From Nothophaeocryptopus gaeumannii (taxonomy: Eukaryota; Ascomycota; Dothideomycetes; Mycosphaerellales; Mycosphaerellaceae): 64,000 bases of DNA. Location of the stretch: assembly GCA_031771865.1 (NCBI GenBank), contig JASISA010000025.1:1736001-1800000 (forward strand), given 5' to 3'. The notes beneath the pieces were generated by a model. It saw only the letters and a program-made list of their open reading frames with translations, did no database searches and was not told the DNA's origin. Each line of letters starts with the position of its first letter. Position 1 is the stretch's first letter. Positions 30,802-43,004 of this stretch are shown here, one piece after another. Both the position numbers and the translations under genes were made by a program.

Positions 30802-31350
30802 CACAATGGACGCTGCTAGTGGCATCGTGCCTGCCTCAGGCGCTGCACCCTTCATCACCTCTCATCGCCCTCCCTCCGCGTATAACCCTTGCAACTGTCC
30901 ATCGTTCGATCGCCCTCATCCTCTCCGCACAGCTTCAGCCTGAGCTGCCGGATTCAAACTCATACTCGCAAAGCCCGCCTGCGCGGTATTCAATGCGTGT
31001 TTTCGAGAGCGCTCTCCCGCTCGCCAATGCCATCAACGCCCATCGAAGGCCTCCATCCGTGGCATCGCCGTGGAGAGACGGCCTATCGTCGCCTCGTCCA
31101 GGGGCAACTAGAATTGCTGTTCTCTGAATCGAGTGAAGCGCACACACATCATCCTTCAGCCACGCGGCACACCGGCATAGAGCAAGCGATTCTTCGATCA
31201 TGGTCGCGTTTAAAGACGCTTACGTGAGTCAGCGGCCGAGGAGTGAGATCGTTCATTGACTGGGACAGGAGTGCTCTGGCGGTGACTCTGACGGCGAAGA
31301 CCTGTGATAAAGTCAGTACACTTCTGTTCCCTCTGTATCTCAACATGTCC

Positions 31351-32997
31351 TCACGCCGCCCACACTGACTCTGATAAAGCCTGGTATGACGTTTCTTCTG
31401 GCCGGCGTAGCACTCGGTTGAGCAGCTTGTGGTAGTCGATCCGAGCGGTCTCTAAGAACACAAAAGTGTTCATGTACGATTCGATGTCGCGAGGCTGTAG
31501 CAGATGCAGCTGCTGTCGCTGCACGATCTTGCGAAGAACCTCCAGGCCGCTCTCGAGAAAGTTGTGACTTAACGCATATACTGTCACCATCGCCCATAGG
31601 AGGACTTGATCGTATGTTGCGATGCAAGCGATACTTTTGCCCAAGTCGGCCACCTCGACGCACATACCCGCTACGTCGATCTCAGCTGTGCCGGCTTCTT
31701 CTGGACTGCCTGAGAGGAAGTTGAGCATTGCGATTCCGGCTGCTTGAATTACGATATGGAGTTCGAGGTTGACACGATCTCCGTCCGTTTGTGGGCCGGG
31801 ATTGAGGCAGTGCATGTCCTGCTCACGGGCAATCAGCTTTTCCGATACTTCATGTCGACAATGGATCGAATGTGCCTATACCTTGACCCTCGGCTTAGTA
31901 TTGAATCTCAAGATCGCTGTCGCCAGGCCATGAATAGCCTCATGGCGAGAATAGCTTGGCTGCATCTGCTCGACATGCTTGCAGTCGCATATGGCGCGCA
32001 CTAGGCCTCTGTCGAGGTACGTTTTCTGCGCCATTAAGCTGAAGCCAATACAATCGTCCGGTAACTCGACAACCCTCGAAACATCCTCGGAGCCTTCTTG
32101 GCTCCCACCCGACCCAAACAGGTTGGCAAACCACATGACTTGAGCGAACAGGTCGTGAGGCTGCTCCTTCTCTTTGAAATGTGTGGAGAGCATCTTGAGG
32201 CCGTCGCAGTGTGCCTGGCAAGCCTGCTGTGATCCCCACCATTTCTCCCAGCTACCGAGGATAGCGATTCCGATCAGGAGACCAAAGTCGTTCTGGAAGC
32301 TAGTAGGTGCTGCGTCCAATCTCTTGTTGATGCTACGAATGGCCATGTGGCGGAAGCCGAGAGTCATGAGGGAGACTTGAGGATCTGAGCTCCTGCCACT
32401 CGCCTGTGCGGCGGCTCCCAGCATGACGGACCAGAAACAAGGCGGACTTGCGAGCGCCATCTGCGGCAGATCCGTCTGCCACGAGTAGCGTCGTCCGTGG
32501 CGCCGATCGTTCTGGTTGGGCAGTCGTAGGTCCAACAGAGGCGCCACCTGGCTCATGAATAAGTTGAAGAGGGAGTGCAGGACGTTGGGGTCTTTGACAA
32601 CGTCGAAGTCGATCGCAGTTGCGGAAAAGGGATCGATCCGTCCAGTCGCCAGCTCAAAAACGCTCGGGGGCAGTCCAAACTTGGGCGATAGTGTCATCCT
32701 TTCCGGTCTGAGGCTGCGAGCATGGCCCAGCGTGTCGTAGCTGTCGCGCCGCCCGCTCGAAGTACGCTTCTGGTGTGTTGCTGCGATTGTCGCTTTGCGC
32801 CGGCCAGCAGATGCCAAAGCGGCCTGTCGTCGAACGATCTTGCGAATGACGGCCGGATCATTGCTCTCTGGCAGCTGCACGGAGTCATCTGTGTCGCTTT
32901 CTGACTTTGACCGTGTTGGCAGCGAAACATTCCTGCCTGGATTCAGCACGATCACGCCGTGTGAGCCGGCCATTCTGGTGTAAACGGAGTACTGCAC
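31351..32997 (-). CDS. fungal transcription-factor-domain protein without visible zinc cluster
   Basis: Two exons, 32997-31882 and 31818-31351, are joined over a 63-nt intron (31881-31819; donor GTATAG, acceptor GAGCAG, phase 0) to give 527 aa. The N-terminus has a basic region (NDPAVIRKIVRRQAALASAGRRK) typical of a fungal group that keeps the regulator C-terminal domain but has no Zn2Cys6. The rest is helical with LHSLFNLFMSQVAPLLDL and RHMAIRSINKRLD, like Fungal_trans_2 proteins. A second in-frame Met (MAGSHG, 32973) could be the start. It may be a regulator or cofactor, but no DNA-binding module is visible. It is the second regulator-like gene on this strand within 3 kb. Confidence 0.82.
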
Positions 32998-34642
32998 TGA
33001 GCCACGGCAGATCTTCGAGAAAAGAGTCTACAAACTTTGGACGCTCATGATTGTGATGCCGACTTCTGACACCGCGTCTGCTGCGGTCCTACCTACCCCA
33101 GTCTCGAGACAGCGGTATGCTGCCTAGAGTGGGCGGGCCGGTGGTCTTGGGTGTGGCCGGATTATTAAACCATGGACTTTCACTCACATGCCTGTCCAGC
33201 TGAGTACAGCTGCAAGGTTGACCCACGTCTCGAATGAGTATACAAAGCCAACCTGGGCCGAACAACTTGCCGTCAAGCAGAAGTACGCCCGAGATCGAGC
33301 GCCATGGTCCAGTGGCCTTGCAGCAGAACGAGGTATCCGAAACAGCATCACCGGCGAGACAACGAAGCAAGGCTTTGACCTTCTCAGAACGGACAGCATT
33401 GCCATTTCAGCAGCCAGCTGGGCCACTGAGTCCGTGATGGACCAGCCGCCGGAACGACGAACTTCAGTGATGAGATTTGCTCAAGCGTCGTCGTGCCCAA
33501 GGTTGGTAGCGCCGCTCACTTGTGTATAACCCCAGGACTCGAGGTGTTTGCGCCATCCCTTGCCAGGCAAGGCCGCTTCTGCTTTCCGCAAAGCTTTGAC
33601 AGCCTGACTAACGTTGTCGAAAATGCGACGTTGAACCCTGCAAGAACAAAGGTTTTAAGAGCCGTGCCGGACAACACTCTCCCAACGACACTTCTCATCC
33701 CCACGACCGTGCTGTCGAGTCGGTTTGAGTTTTGAAATCAATTTTAACCGACAAGACTCCAGCTAATACTTGCCCAGGCTTGTAGCTAACAAATCTGCCG
33801 ATGAACGACGGACCCGTTCTCAAATCCTACCACAAGTCACTGCTCCGTCTCAAACAGCGTCGCCATATGATGTGCTGGAGTTGAGACAGCCCGGGAAACC
33901 GTGCCTCTCGGATCTGCTGGCAGAAATCGAGGGTGGCAAAGGGAAGACTGTGCAGGTCTCATAGAGTTTTGCAAAGACCAAATGTGGCCTCACGAAATGC
34001 TTAGCGCGCGCGGAAAGTGCCATGCATGTCAATTTTGACCTTTTCCTGGGGCCTCTATTGGCTCATGCATTCACGGTCGTCGACCGAGGCTCATGGCTGG
34101 CAAGCATCAAACGAAAGGAACCCAATGCATTGTCACTCGACTCTCCTAGGATCAGCTTGCCGCCTGAAGTCGTTCGCAGCGAACTTCTTACCGTCAGAAC
34201 GGAGCAGTCCAAAGTGTACTTCTTAGCGCGTTGCGCCATGCCCCATGAGTCTGGTGGACCTGTACGCACATTTCCGACGTGATAGTTTGGAAGAGCGCGA
34301 GATCTGAAGAGAGAGTTGTAGTTCTGATTCGAGCGTCTCCTACCTGCAGTGTGATACAAGCAGGAACAACGATGGCCTAAGGCCGGTTCAGCCTGAACCC
34401 TTGGCGGAGGATCGTGATTGTGACATTGCTTCTTCCACGCCAACCGTGAATTGGCAAACGAATAAGTCTTCAGCATCACGAAATACGGCGAACGCGGTCT
34501 TGCTTCACAAGAACAACCCATGATTCTCTGAGGGAGTGTCGACCATGCCAACTCGCTGAGGGAGGACCAGGAAAGATGGGCTCGTCAACCAGCAAGATCG
34601 CTCCAGACATCAAACCTTCGATAGAAATATATGTACTAATCA
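32998..34642. other. intergenic, possible gene relics
   Basis: This 1.6-kb region has several 60-110-codon plus-strand frames (33188-33529, 33493-33735, 33770-33964, 34022-34282). They have amino-acid-like composition but no continuous reading frame, motif or convincing splice sites. They may be decayed gene pieces. Nothing can be named. Confidence 0.35.
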
Positions 34643-35788
34643 TCACTTCCCAACACCAGGCGTATCGTCAATCTTGAAAACGTACTTGACAGCGCTGGCC
34701 TTGCCCTCTTTCAAGTTTGTCAGGGCCTTCTCGACGCCCTCCAGACCCCCAGGGACAACTTCCTGAGGCTGCGCCTGGAACCAGCCTTCCTCCAGGCCCT
34801 TCTGAATGTATCTGAAATAAACGAATCCAAACTCTTTCAGATCATCTGGGACGCCATGAACAGCACCGACAGTGGTCAAGGCCTGCTGAATGTTTCCAGG
34901 GAGCTCGTAGTTCTTGCCTGGGAGGACAAAAGTCGCGCGTCCTGTCTCTTGATCGAGGACCTTGCCCACATTTTCCACGCTGCCCTTCTCGCTGACGGCA
35001 TCGAATGCGTACTCGATTTTGCCTCCAGGCACTGCGCCTTTGAGGCCCTTCACGACCGCATCGTCGCCCTCTCGATAGTCGATGATAGTGTCTCCCTTGC
35101 TTCTGTCAATGAGCTTTTCCACGTGAGGCGCGCCTTTGCCCGCAACGCAAAGAAGTGGATGGATGTTTGCTCGTTTCGCCAATTGAATCACGTAGCTCCC
35201 GACGGCGGAGGCAGCTCCATATACCACGAGTGGCGTAGATTTCGTTGCTGGAAGCCAGGGCGCAGCCAGCTGGAGACGTGCGAAAAGGCCCACGGCGGCC
35301 GTCAGAGCGGCGAGTGGGATTGCTGCCCCTTCTGTGTCAGAGAGTAAGTCGTCAGCTCAGCAATATAGTGTTATAGGTACAGAGTGCACCAGACCTTGAA
35401 ATGAGACGTGCTTTGGCAAGTGAATAGTTGTATGTGCCCAGCTCAAAGCGTACTCAGCATAGCTGCCGTATGGCTTCATCATTTCATGAAACGCGATTAC
35501 GCGGTCGCCAGGCTTGAATTCAGAGACATGCTCCCCAACTTCGTGTACAATTCCAGAAATGTCGTCTCCCTGGTTCACAGGCTTCGCGTTAGGATTCGAT
35601 TGAGGTCGTTTCCTGTCGTCCAACGATCAGTCCAGCATAGCATCGCTCACAACGCTGCCAACCGACCAGTCCTTCGGATTTGAGCCGCTGTATATGACTT
35701 TTGTGACAACCTGATACGGGCCAGGCTTTGGTATTTGTCCATCTTGTATAGTGACCTTTGGGCCCTTTGCAACAACTGCTTCTTTCAT
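34643..35788 (-). CDS. zinc-independent MDR oxidoreductase (quinone/enoyl reductase-like)
   Basis: Three exons, 35788-35667, 35612-35395 and 35331-34643, flank introns of 54 nt (35666-35613) and 63 nt (35394-35332) to give 342 aa. Junctions restore SNPKDW-KRPQSN and HVSFQ-EGAAIPLAALTA exactly. The GroES-like part contains GDDISGIVHEVGE and KPGDRVIAF. The Rossmann part has VVYGAASAVGSYVIQLAKRA. No catalytic-zinc cysteines are seen, so it belongs to the quinone oxidoreductase/enoyl reductase branch of medium-chain reductases using NADPH. The start at MKEAVVAKGP is preferred. Upstream Mets at 35863 (MLAALRMIASRRF, a possible mitochondrial presequence) and 35953 are open in frame. Confidence 0.9.
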
Positions 35789-36569
35789 GGTCGATGCGCT
35801 GCGGGTCTGGCTTGCGATGGCAGAGAATCGTCTGGAAGCGATCATTCGAAGGGCTGCGAGCATATCAAATAGTCTGAGCGTAGAGACTAAAGGCCAGTCC
35901 AAGGCCTGAACAGAGGATTGATCGAGCTCTAAGCGGGTATGCGTTGTTTGCAAGGTAGATGAGCACCGAAATCACACTCCACCTCCATGAGCTCAGATGC
36001 AGAAGCTTAATGCCGAAGAAGCGCATTGCAAGCGCACGTCATTCAGGAACCGAGGGTATCGCTTCGAGGTAGCTGTCCCACAGACAACATTGTCCATGTT
36101 CCATAGTTGTATGATATGGAGGGTCGTTGGAGATATCCATTATCGCCGCCCCTGTCACCGGGGGAGGATGGAGAATCGAAGGTGTCGTACGCAGGCATTT
36201 TTCCACCGTGGTGGAGGCAGAGGTAGAGGTAGAGGTAGGGAAGCGGATACAAGTAGGCCCGGGGCCGCAGACGAGAAGGAGGGATCAAGGTTGGTCGTCT
36301 CCAGGGCGACTTCCGAGTTTACTTGAGCTTGGCCGTTTTGGACCAAAGCAAAGCACCACCACGTTCAAGCACCGACCGAACGTCACTCATTCTTCTCTCC
36401 CAGACCCGCCAATCCACCCGCAACTCACTTCCGCTCGCTGGAACGACAACGACCGCACCGTCGGCCACTCACCGCGCCGCCCATATCCTCGACACCGCTT
36501 TCACCTTCGTCACAGTCGCTCCATCCTATGCTTGCAAAATTGTAAACACGCATTGCAACTCCACCCGCC
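35789..36569. promoter_or_regulatory. shared promoter region of the MDR reductase and kinesin genes
   Basis: This is a 781-bp divergent intergenic region. It contains a purine run (GAGGTAGAGGTAGAGGTAGG) near 36218 and a pyrimidine-rich part before the kinesin ATG. Both transcripts must start here. No specific factor site was identified. Confidence 0.5.
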
Positions 36570-39500
36570 ATGGTCATTGCGGCCTCCGCTCCACCCATCG
36601 GCGGCGCGTCCAGTATCCAAGTCGCTGTGCGCGTACGCCCGTTCACTATCCAGGAAGCTGCGCAGGTTTCGCGCAACGATGACGGTCCTCTATTTCTCGG
36701 CGATGGGTCGCTGGCGGCCGCGCCAAAGCCGAAGTTGGGTCAAAAGGGTATTCGCCCTGTGATCAAGGTCGTTGACGACAAGTGCTTGTATGTCTGTCAG
36801 TGATGTGTGCGCGTGGATGTACTGACTATGGTGCAGAATCTTCGATCCACCAGAGGACAATCCTGTCCAGAAATTCAGTCGATCGGTTGTCCCTCAGGGC
36901 AAGAGGACCAAGGATCAGACGTTTGCTTTTGATCGCGTGTTCGACGAGAATACGACACAGCCCGAAGTCTACGAGAACACGACGAAACCGCTACTTGACT
37001 CTGTTATGGATGGCTACAATGCCACCGTCTTTGCTTACGGCGCAACTGGATGCGGAAAGACGCACACGATCACCGGTACCTCATCCCAACCTGGAATTAT
37101 CTTCATGACCATGCAAGAGCTCTTCGAGAAAGTTGAGGAGGTGAAAGACATGAAAGAGGGCGAAATCACTCTCTCGTACCTTGAGATCTACAATGAGACG
37201 ATCCGCGATCTGTTAAATCCAGACGCGCCGTCTTGCGGGAAAGGTGGTCTGATGTTGCGGGAGGACTCGCATCAAGCTGTATCTGTTGCAGGCTTGACCT
37301 CGCACAAGCCGACCAACGTCGATGAAGTGATGGACATGGTCATTCGAGGCAACGCAGCGCGTACTCAATCCCCGACTGAGGCCAACGCGACGTCTTCGCG
37401 CTCGCACGCTGTCCTCCAGGTGAACGTCCAGCTCAAGGATCGCAACTCGAACATATCCGAAGCTATCACCCTGGCGACCCTTTCCATCATTGACTTAGCT
37501 GGATCTGAGCGGGCGTCTGCAACCAAGAACCGCGGCGAGCGTCTGATCGAAGGTGCTAACATCAATAAGTCTCTACTTGCGCTGGGATCATGCATCAACG
37601 CGCTTTGCGAGACTCGGCGCAACCCCCACGTCCCATATCGCAACTCGAAGTTGACGCGTCTCCTCAAATTCAGCTTGGGCGGAAACTGCAAGACGGTCAT
37701 GGTTGTCTGCATTTCTCCCAGCAGCCAGCACTACGACGAAACTCAGAACACCCTCCGCTACGCGAACCGAGCCAAGAACATTCAGACCAAGAGCGTGCGA
37801 AATGTCTACAACGTGAACCGTCACATCAAGGATTACTGCGTGAAGATCGACCAGCAGATTGAACAGATCAACAAGTTGCAAAAGAAGATCAACGAACTAG
37901 AGGCGAACGCGTCTTCCAAAGCGCGTGAGGCTACCGAGAAATTGGAAGAGACTGCGAAAGAGGTGACCAAGCGTCTTCGCGCAGCATACGAATGGTCGGC
38001 ACCTGAACGCAAGGAACGCCTCAACACAATGCTGCGTTTGCGTCAAGCCGAGCGTCGTATTGTCGCCATCAGCAACTGGATTGGAGCTTTCGACAACGTT
38101 TGTGAGACTCGCGAGGACGAGGAGCCTCCGGCGGTGCTTGCGGAGATGCGAAAGACAGCTCTCGGCATTCAGTCTGAGCTTGAGACGAGCAGGCAGCACT
38201 TCCACCAGAAGCTGAGCAAGGCAAACTGGACACGAGCCATCGATACCTCTTTGCAGGACGGTCTGCGTCTGCTTCAAGCCAACAGTGCGTACACCGATGG
38301 ATGCGCTCAAGCAAGCAGCTTTCAGAAGGAACACGAGCTGCTTGTAAAATTAGCGGACTCGGAGATGTACACAAGCCTCCTGGAGCAGGAGAAGATCGGT
38401 GAATCCGCCCTGATGCAGGTGATGCTCACCACTCAGTTCGAGACGGTTGCTATAATCAACCAGCTCATGCAAATGAGTGGCGCGGATGCCGTCGAGGCTG
38501 GCCGCAATGTTATGGGCAAGCTGCTTCAAGCCTGCATAGACGCCAGCAGCCAGGTCATTAAGCCTGATGGAGGGCTGCAATTCACTGTTCCGGTCGCTCC
38601 ATCTGCGCGAGGCACCCCGAAGAAGGCCAAGCCGCTCATGGGCCCATCTCCAATGAAGGCCAAGGTCCGATCGTCCATGTCGAGCCGCGCATCGCTATTG
38701 CCTTCTCACCCACCGTCGGCAATCCCATCTCATGTTGCATCGGAGGCCCAGGCTGCATCCTCATCTTCACCGAGCGTTGGCTCCAGCCCATCACGCGGAA
38801 ACACTGCAAGCCCTAGGAGGCGTGTAAAGCTCGGCGGCATGGCGCGTAGGGGAGTCGCATTCTCTGGCAACGGCACTCCTAAGAAGAAGTCGCCCCAGAA
38901 GAAGCGTGTCGTGAGATGGAAGGACGAGAGCGTTGAGGACGGCTCTGAGCCTGGTCTGTTGGTGGAGTTTCAGCCGACGCCTAAGATGCCACAAGCAACG
39001 CCAACGTCACTCATTGACGATAACAGCACCAAGATTGAGCCTCCAAACTTCTCTGCGGGCTTCGATGCCGATGCTGAACTGGCCTCAAGCCCTATACCTG
39101 CTGTGCCTGTGCCAAGCAGCGACGTCCGTAAGACCGGCAGTGGTCGCTTCGCGAATGGATTTCTCAGCAAGGCGAACAAGACTGACGGGGTTTCGCCATC
39201 GATGCCACCCCCACCATCTTTATCGCTCGGCTCTTTCTCTAGTGACGATGAGTCCAGTCCTCTGCGTGAGATTGGTGCTAACCGCGCTCCACACAGTGAC
39301 TTGAGATCCGTCACCAACGTGCCTACCTCTCGGAACAACAGCGATACCTCTGCATCTTCAGGCTCTGACGTCGACCAGTCTTTCACCGATCGAGAGTCGG
39401 CTACTCAAATTCGCAATGCTATGCGCAAGAAGCGTACTTCTGGTGTCGGTATCTCCCGCCGCGAGAGCGTTCAGCGCCGTCGCAGCCCGACTGCATCTCA

Positions 39501-39798
39501 ATTCACCGCGAGCTCGCCGCCAGCGGAGTCTCAATTCTCCTCTTCACACGCCCGTCGTCTGCCTGGCTCCACTCGCGATGACGGTCCTCGAAGCAGCATT
39601 CTTTCTCCGCGCACAGTGGCTGTTGATAAGGCCAGTTTTGCTCGGCCAACGACCGCTCAAGCTCTACGCCAGCGACAGAGCATGTTCGACTTGAACACTC
39701 CGAAGGAGACGCCGACTGGCCCTAGTCATCATCGCAACCGTGTTAGTAGCATCGTCCCTGGATCTGCGAGAGGTGACCACAAGCCCGTCTGGCGGTGA
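36570..39798 (+). CDS. kinesin-8 motor protein (Kip3/Klp5/Klp6 type)
   Basis: Two exons, 36570-36787 and 36837-39798, flank a 49-nt intron (36788-36836; donor GTATGT, branch TACTGACT, acceptor GTGCAG) to give 1059 aa. The N-terminal motor begins IQVAVRVRPFT. The P-loop is GATGCGKTHT (residues about 141-150). Switch I is NATSSRSH and switch II is DLAGSERASATKNRGERL, followed by NKSLLALG. A coiled-coil and helical region (INKLQKKINELEANASSKAR) and a long Ser/Pro/basic tail (TPKKKSPQKKRVVRW) follow. This layout fits kinesin-8, the plus-end-directed depolymerase that limits microtubule length and acts in chromosome congression and nuclear positioning. Function is by family. Confidence 0.93.
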
Positions 39799-42196
39799 GA
39801 CTATACACTGCATGCCTAAGCACAATATCACTTCCTTTCTTTGGCTTGGGACAAAAATCGTTGTATAACAACACTACAACCGGGCTGGATAGATGCGAAT
39901 CGACTGCGTCTGATTGCTCGCTTTTCATTTCGTGATGGGTCCTGCTTTTCACCACCTTTGTCACTCGAATCACTCTGGAGCATGTACGGCGTCTGATTAG
40001 GGAAGTGAACGAAATTATACTATTGTGGCGCCTGCGGGCGACCCGACATTATTGCATGGCGTTGGTGGAGTTTTTGCTATCCACTGAAAATGGAAAACGG
40101 AAGACTGCTGGCGTTTTGGGAGAGATCGCCTGAATACTGCCACCATTGCACCGGCCTGGATGAGATTGTTTGTACAGGGAATGGCAGCGCGCCGACCTTT
40201 GGAAGATGTCTCTGGATATGGCTGGCTGTTATTCACGGCCACTACCACACGCGCGAGATTGAAGCGTTTTGAGCGCAGCATTTGGTATGGCGCATGCGAA
40301 AGCGATTGAGCGCAGCGCTTTCTGATCGATAAACAGAGGAGGTTGTCCTACTCTCTGTCTGTCTCGTAGTTGTACAATACTTGATGACAGAAAAGGTTCA
40401 AAACTCATAATGTCTCTTTCCCCTTTCTGGCCAGTGTTATCTTAGTCAAATCTCACTTTGAGCTCGTATGACCGTACAAAAATACAGGCAAGGGCGATTA
40501 ACAAAGTCAACACTTTTTATTAAATCTTTAGATCAGTGGCTGAGCAATGTGAGGCAAATCCCGAAGAGAGGCTATAAGCAGTGTCGTAGAGCATTCCGAT
40601 CGCAATCGATCACCGAACTGTATGAGAAGCAATTTCCGTCGTATCGAGGCAGTCGAGATCCCATTTGCATCAACCAGCAGAATGCGACGAGAGACTCTTC
40701 GTCTGAAGCTGGGGCATCACCCTACCTTGTCCCTTTCTGGACACAATTCAGAAGATTTCAGTCCAGGCGGGCTTCTGCATGCAATGATATGGGCCGAATC
40801 GAAATGCAAAGCCCCAGATGGGGCCATGATGTCCGTGACCGATACTTGGTTGAGTGCCACTTGAGGAGACATGATGCTCGTACAAAACGATACAATGATA
40901 CATTGATGCGATGTCGTCTAGAACGTGGATGAGAGTCACGCCTGTAAGACCGATGCCGTCCAATGTTCCTAGACTGATCCTGGTTGTGTCTTCTACCTGG
41001 AATATTGACAGTCTGAGCCCTGAACGCATCGTCTAGCATCGTTGGGCATGTTGAGACCTACCTTCATTGTCCCGGCGCCTGCATTTTTACTAAGCAATTT
41101 CTCAAGTGCGTGTTCACGACCAATGCGGGGTTCCGGTTGCCGGGCTGAGATGATGGTTGTGGCCTGAGCTTCTCAAAAATGCATGGACCATTTAGGGCGT
41201 GGAGTTGCAGCAGTCGGTGAGGTTGTACAGAGTCGGAAGAGAAAGAGAAGAATGCCAACGAGGTCTGGCCAGTTCCCAGGAAGTAGAGGAACAGAACCTG
41301 GTTTGTGAATGCCCAAATTGAGTTGAGCCGATACCTGTACCATGGCCTCGGTAATACCATTCGCATGGTAGACAGCTGTCATCATCCCTTGGAGGCAGGT
41401 GGTCAGCATCCAGCGCAAAACTGACGGGCGGGCTTGCTCAAGTGATCATTGAGAGTAGGCGTAACCTCATCGTGTTTCGGGCGCTTTTGCCCTGGGCGAG
41501 ATGTGTTGCGGTATCCGCATTGTTTGCAATCAATCTCGCGCACATGTTCGTGGCCAGAAATTGAGGCTTGTATCGTGATGATAGATGGCTCATTCGTGAC
41601 TATACCGAGACCGGAGTCCCGCTGGCAAGGTCGCAAGGTCGTTCAGGGAGGCTCCGAATCAGAAGCATATTGCAGTACTGCTGGTCAGCGAATTGATGAT
41701 TAAGTAAGGCCTGTCTGGCCATTTGTCGTGGACCATCTTGTCCTGCTTTTGCACGATGAATCGATGCGCTCCTCAGCCGCGACTCTTCCTGCTGGAGAGA
41801 TGGGCGAGAGATGTTCCTGCTTAGCCCAGGGTGGCGAGATGTCTCCTGATGATCATGGTGATATGATCGCTTGAGAAGCTTTCCTATTCCGGACGAGGCC
41901 ACCAGAAGTGACGAATGCCGAATCAATGATTAAGAATTTTGAATGAGACTAGGCGACCCGAGTGTTGTATAAGAGAATAGGAACTTAGTACTGAGAGCAA
42001 GCGTAAGGCGTGAACGTCGACCACTCAAAGCTCTGCTGATGGCGATGTCAGCCAAGCCAAGCCAAGCAACAGGATGTAGGTTGCGGATGACGGATGTTTC
42101 CGGCTCCTGGCTTTGGACTGAACTTCAAGCTTCACCAGCAGCACGAAGCAACGCATCAGACTCTCCGCTCCACCCTCCACCACCACCATATCCACC
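39799..42196. other. longest gene-poor stretch
   Basis: This 2.4-kb region between kinesin and COX genes has no assigned gene. Weak candidates are a 154-codon plus frame (40468-40932) and overlapping minus-strand frames (41926-41064), one with a Cys pair (DCKQCGYRN). None shows a family motif or clear splice continuity. The last 100 bp form the COX gene leader. Confidence 0.4.
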
Positions 42197-43004
42197 ATGT
42201 TCCTCCGCCGCGCCGCACCTGCGCTCGCCAAGCGCGCTGTGCTGCGGCCTGCTGCTATCTCGACCCGCTCTTTCGCCCTCTCCGCCCGCCGAAGTATGCG
42301 ATGTCCATTCAATGGCTCAGCCGGAAAAGCGCGAGTACTGACTGCTGCCCAGCACGAGACGACAAGGAACCCCACATCGGCGAGTCCAGCGGCCAGTTGA
42401 AGCCATTCGAAGGTACGACGCAGGAGATGAAGTTACGGAGGAGGTTGTGGGTTGTATGCGCGGGCGATGGCTGATACGCGAACCGCAAACAGAGATCAAG
42501 AGCGAACACGACCTCCTCCCTCCCGGCGGAAAGCCAGGTTTCATCCCCACCGATCTCGAGCAGTCCACTGGTCTTGAGCGTTTGGAAATCCTCGGAAAGA
42601 TGCAGGGCATCGACATCTTCGACATGCGCCCTCTGGACGCCAGCAGAAAGGGTAAGTCGCACTTCGCTCCAGGCCATTCCTACACCCATTTATGTCTGAC
42701 CCACTCGATAACAGGCACCCTCGATGACCCAATTGTCGTCAAGTCCTTTGGCGACGAGCAATACCTTGGCTGCACCGGCTGCCCAGCAGACTCCCACGTT
42801 GTCATCTGGCTCACTACTTCCCGCGATCGTCCTATTGAGCGATGCCCAGAGTGCGGTTCCGTTTACAAGTTGGAGTATGTTGGCCCGCAGGATGATGGCC
42901 ATGGACATGGTCACGACCACGGCCACGCTGACTCAGATGGCACGCACAACTTTGAGGGCGAGCCAAAGACCATGGCCGATTTCGTCCGACCTGAGTACAG
43001 ATAG
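42197..43004 (+). CDS. COX4: cytochrome c oxidase subunit Vb (yeast Cox4 family)
   Basis: Four exons, 42197-42293, 42353-42412, 42493-42651 and 42715-43004, are separated by introns of 59, 80 and 63 nt with strong sites (TACTGACTG branch in intron 1). They give 201 aa. The N-terminus is an Arg-rich mitochondrial presequence (MFLRRAAPALAKRAVLRPA). The core carries the family signature TDLEQSTGLERLEILGKM and DIFDMRPLDA. The zinc-binding part is CTGCPADSH plus RCPECG. It is a nuclear-encoded matrix-side subunit of complex IV needed for assembly. Unusually, after LEYVGPQDD the tail has a His-rich run GHGHGHDHGHADSDG, which the yeast and animal proteins lack, before ending in VRPEYR. Confidence 0.95.

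Larger units (their letters stand above)
30293..31350. other. intergenic with simple repeats
   Basis: This 1.06-kb region upstream of the C2H2/Zn2Cys6 gene carries two short tandem repeats, listed separately. No gene was found. It likely contains that gene's promoter and the 3' flank of the next minus-strand gene. Confidence 0.45.
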
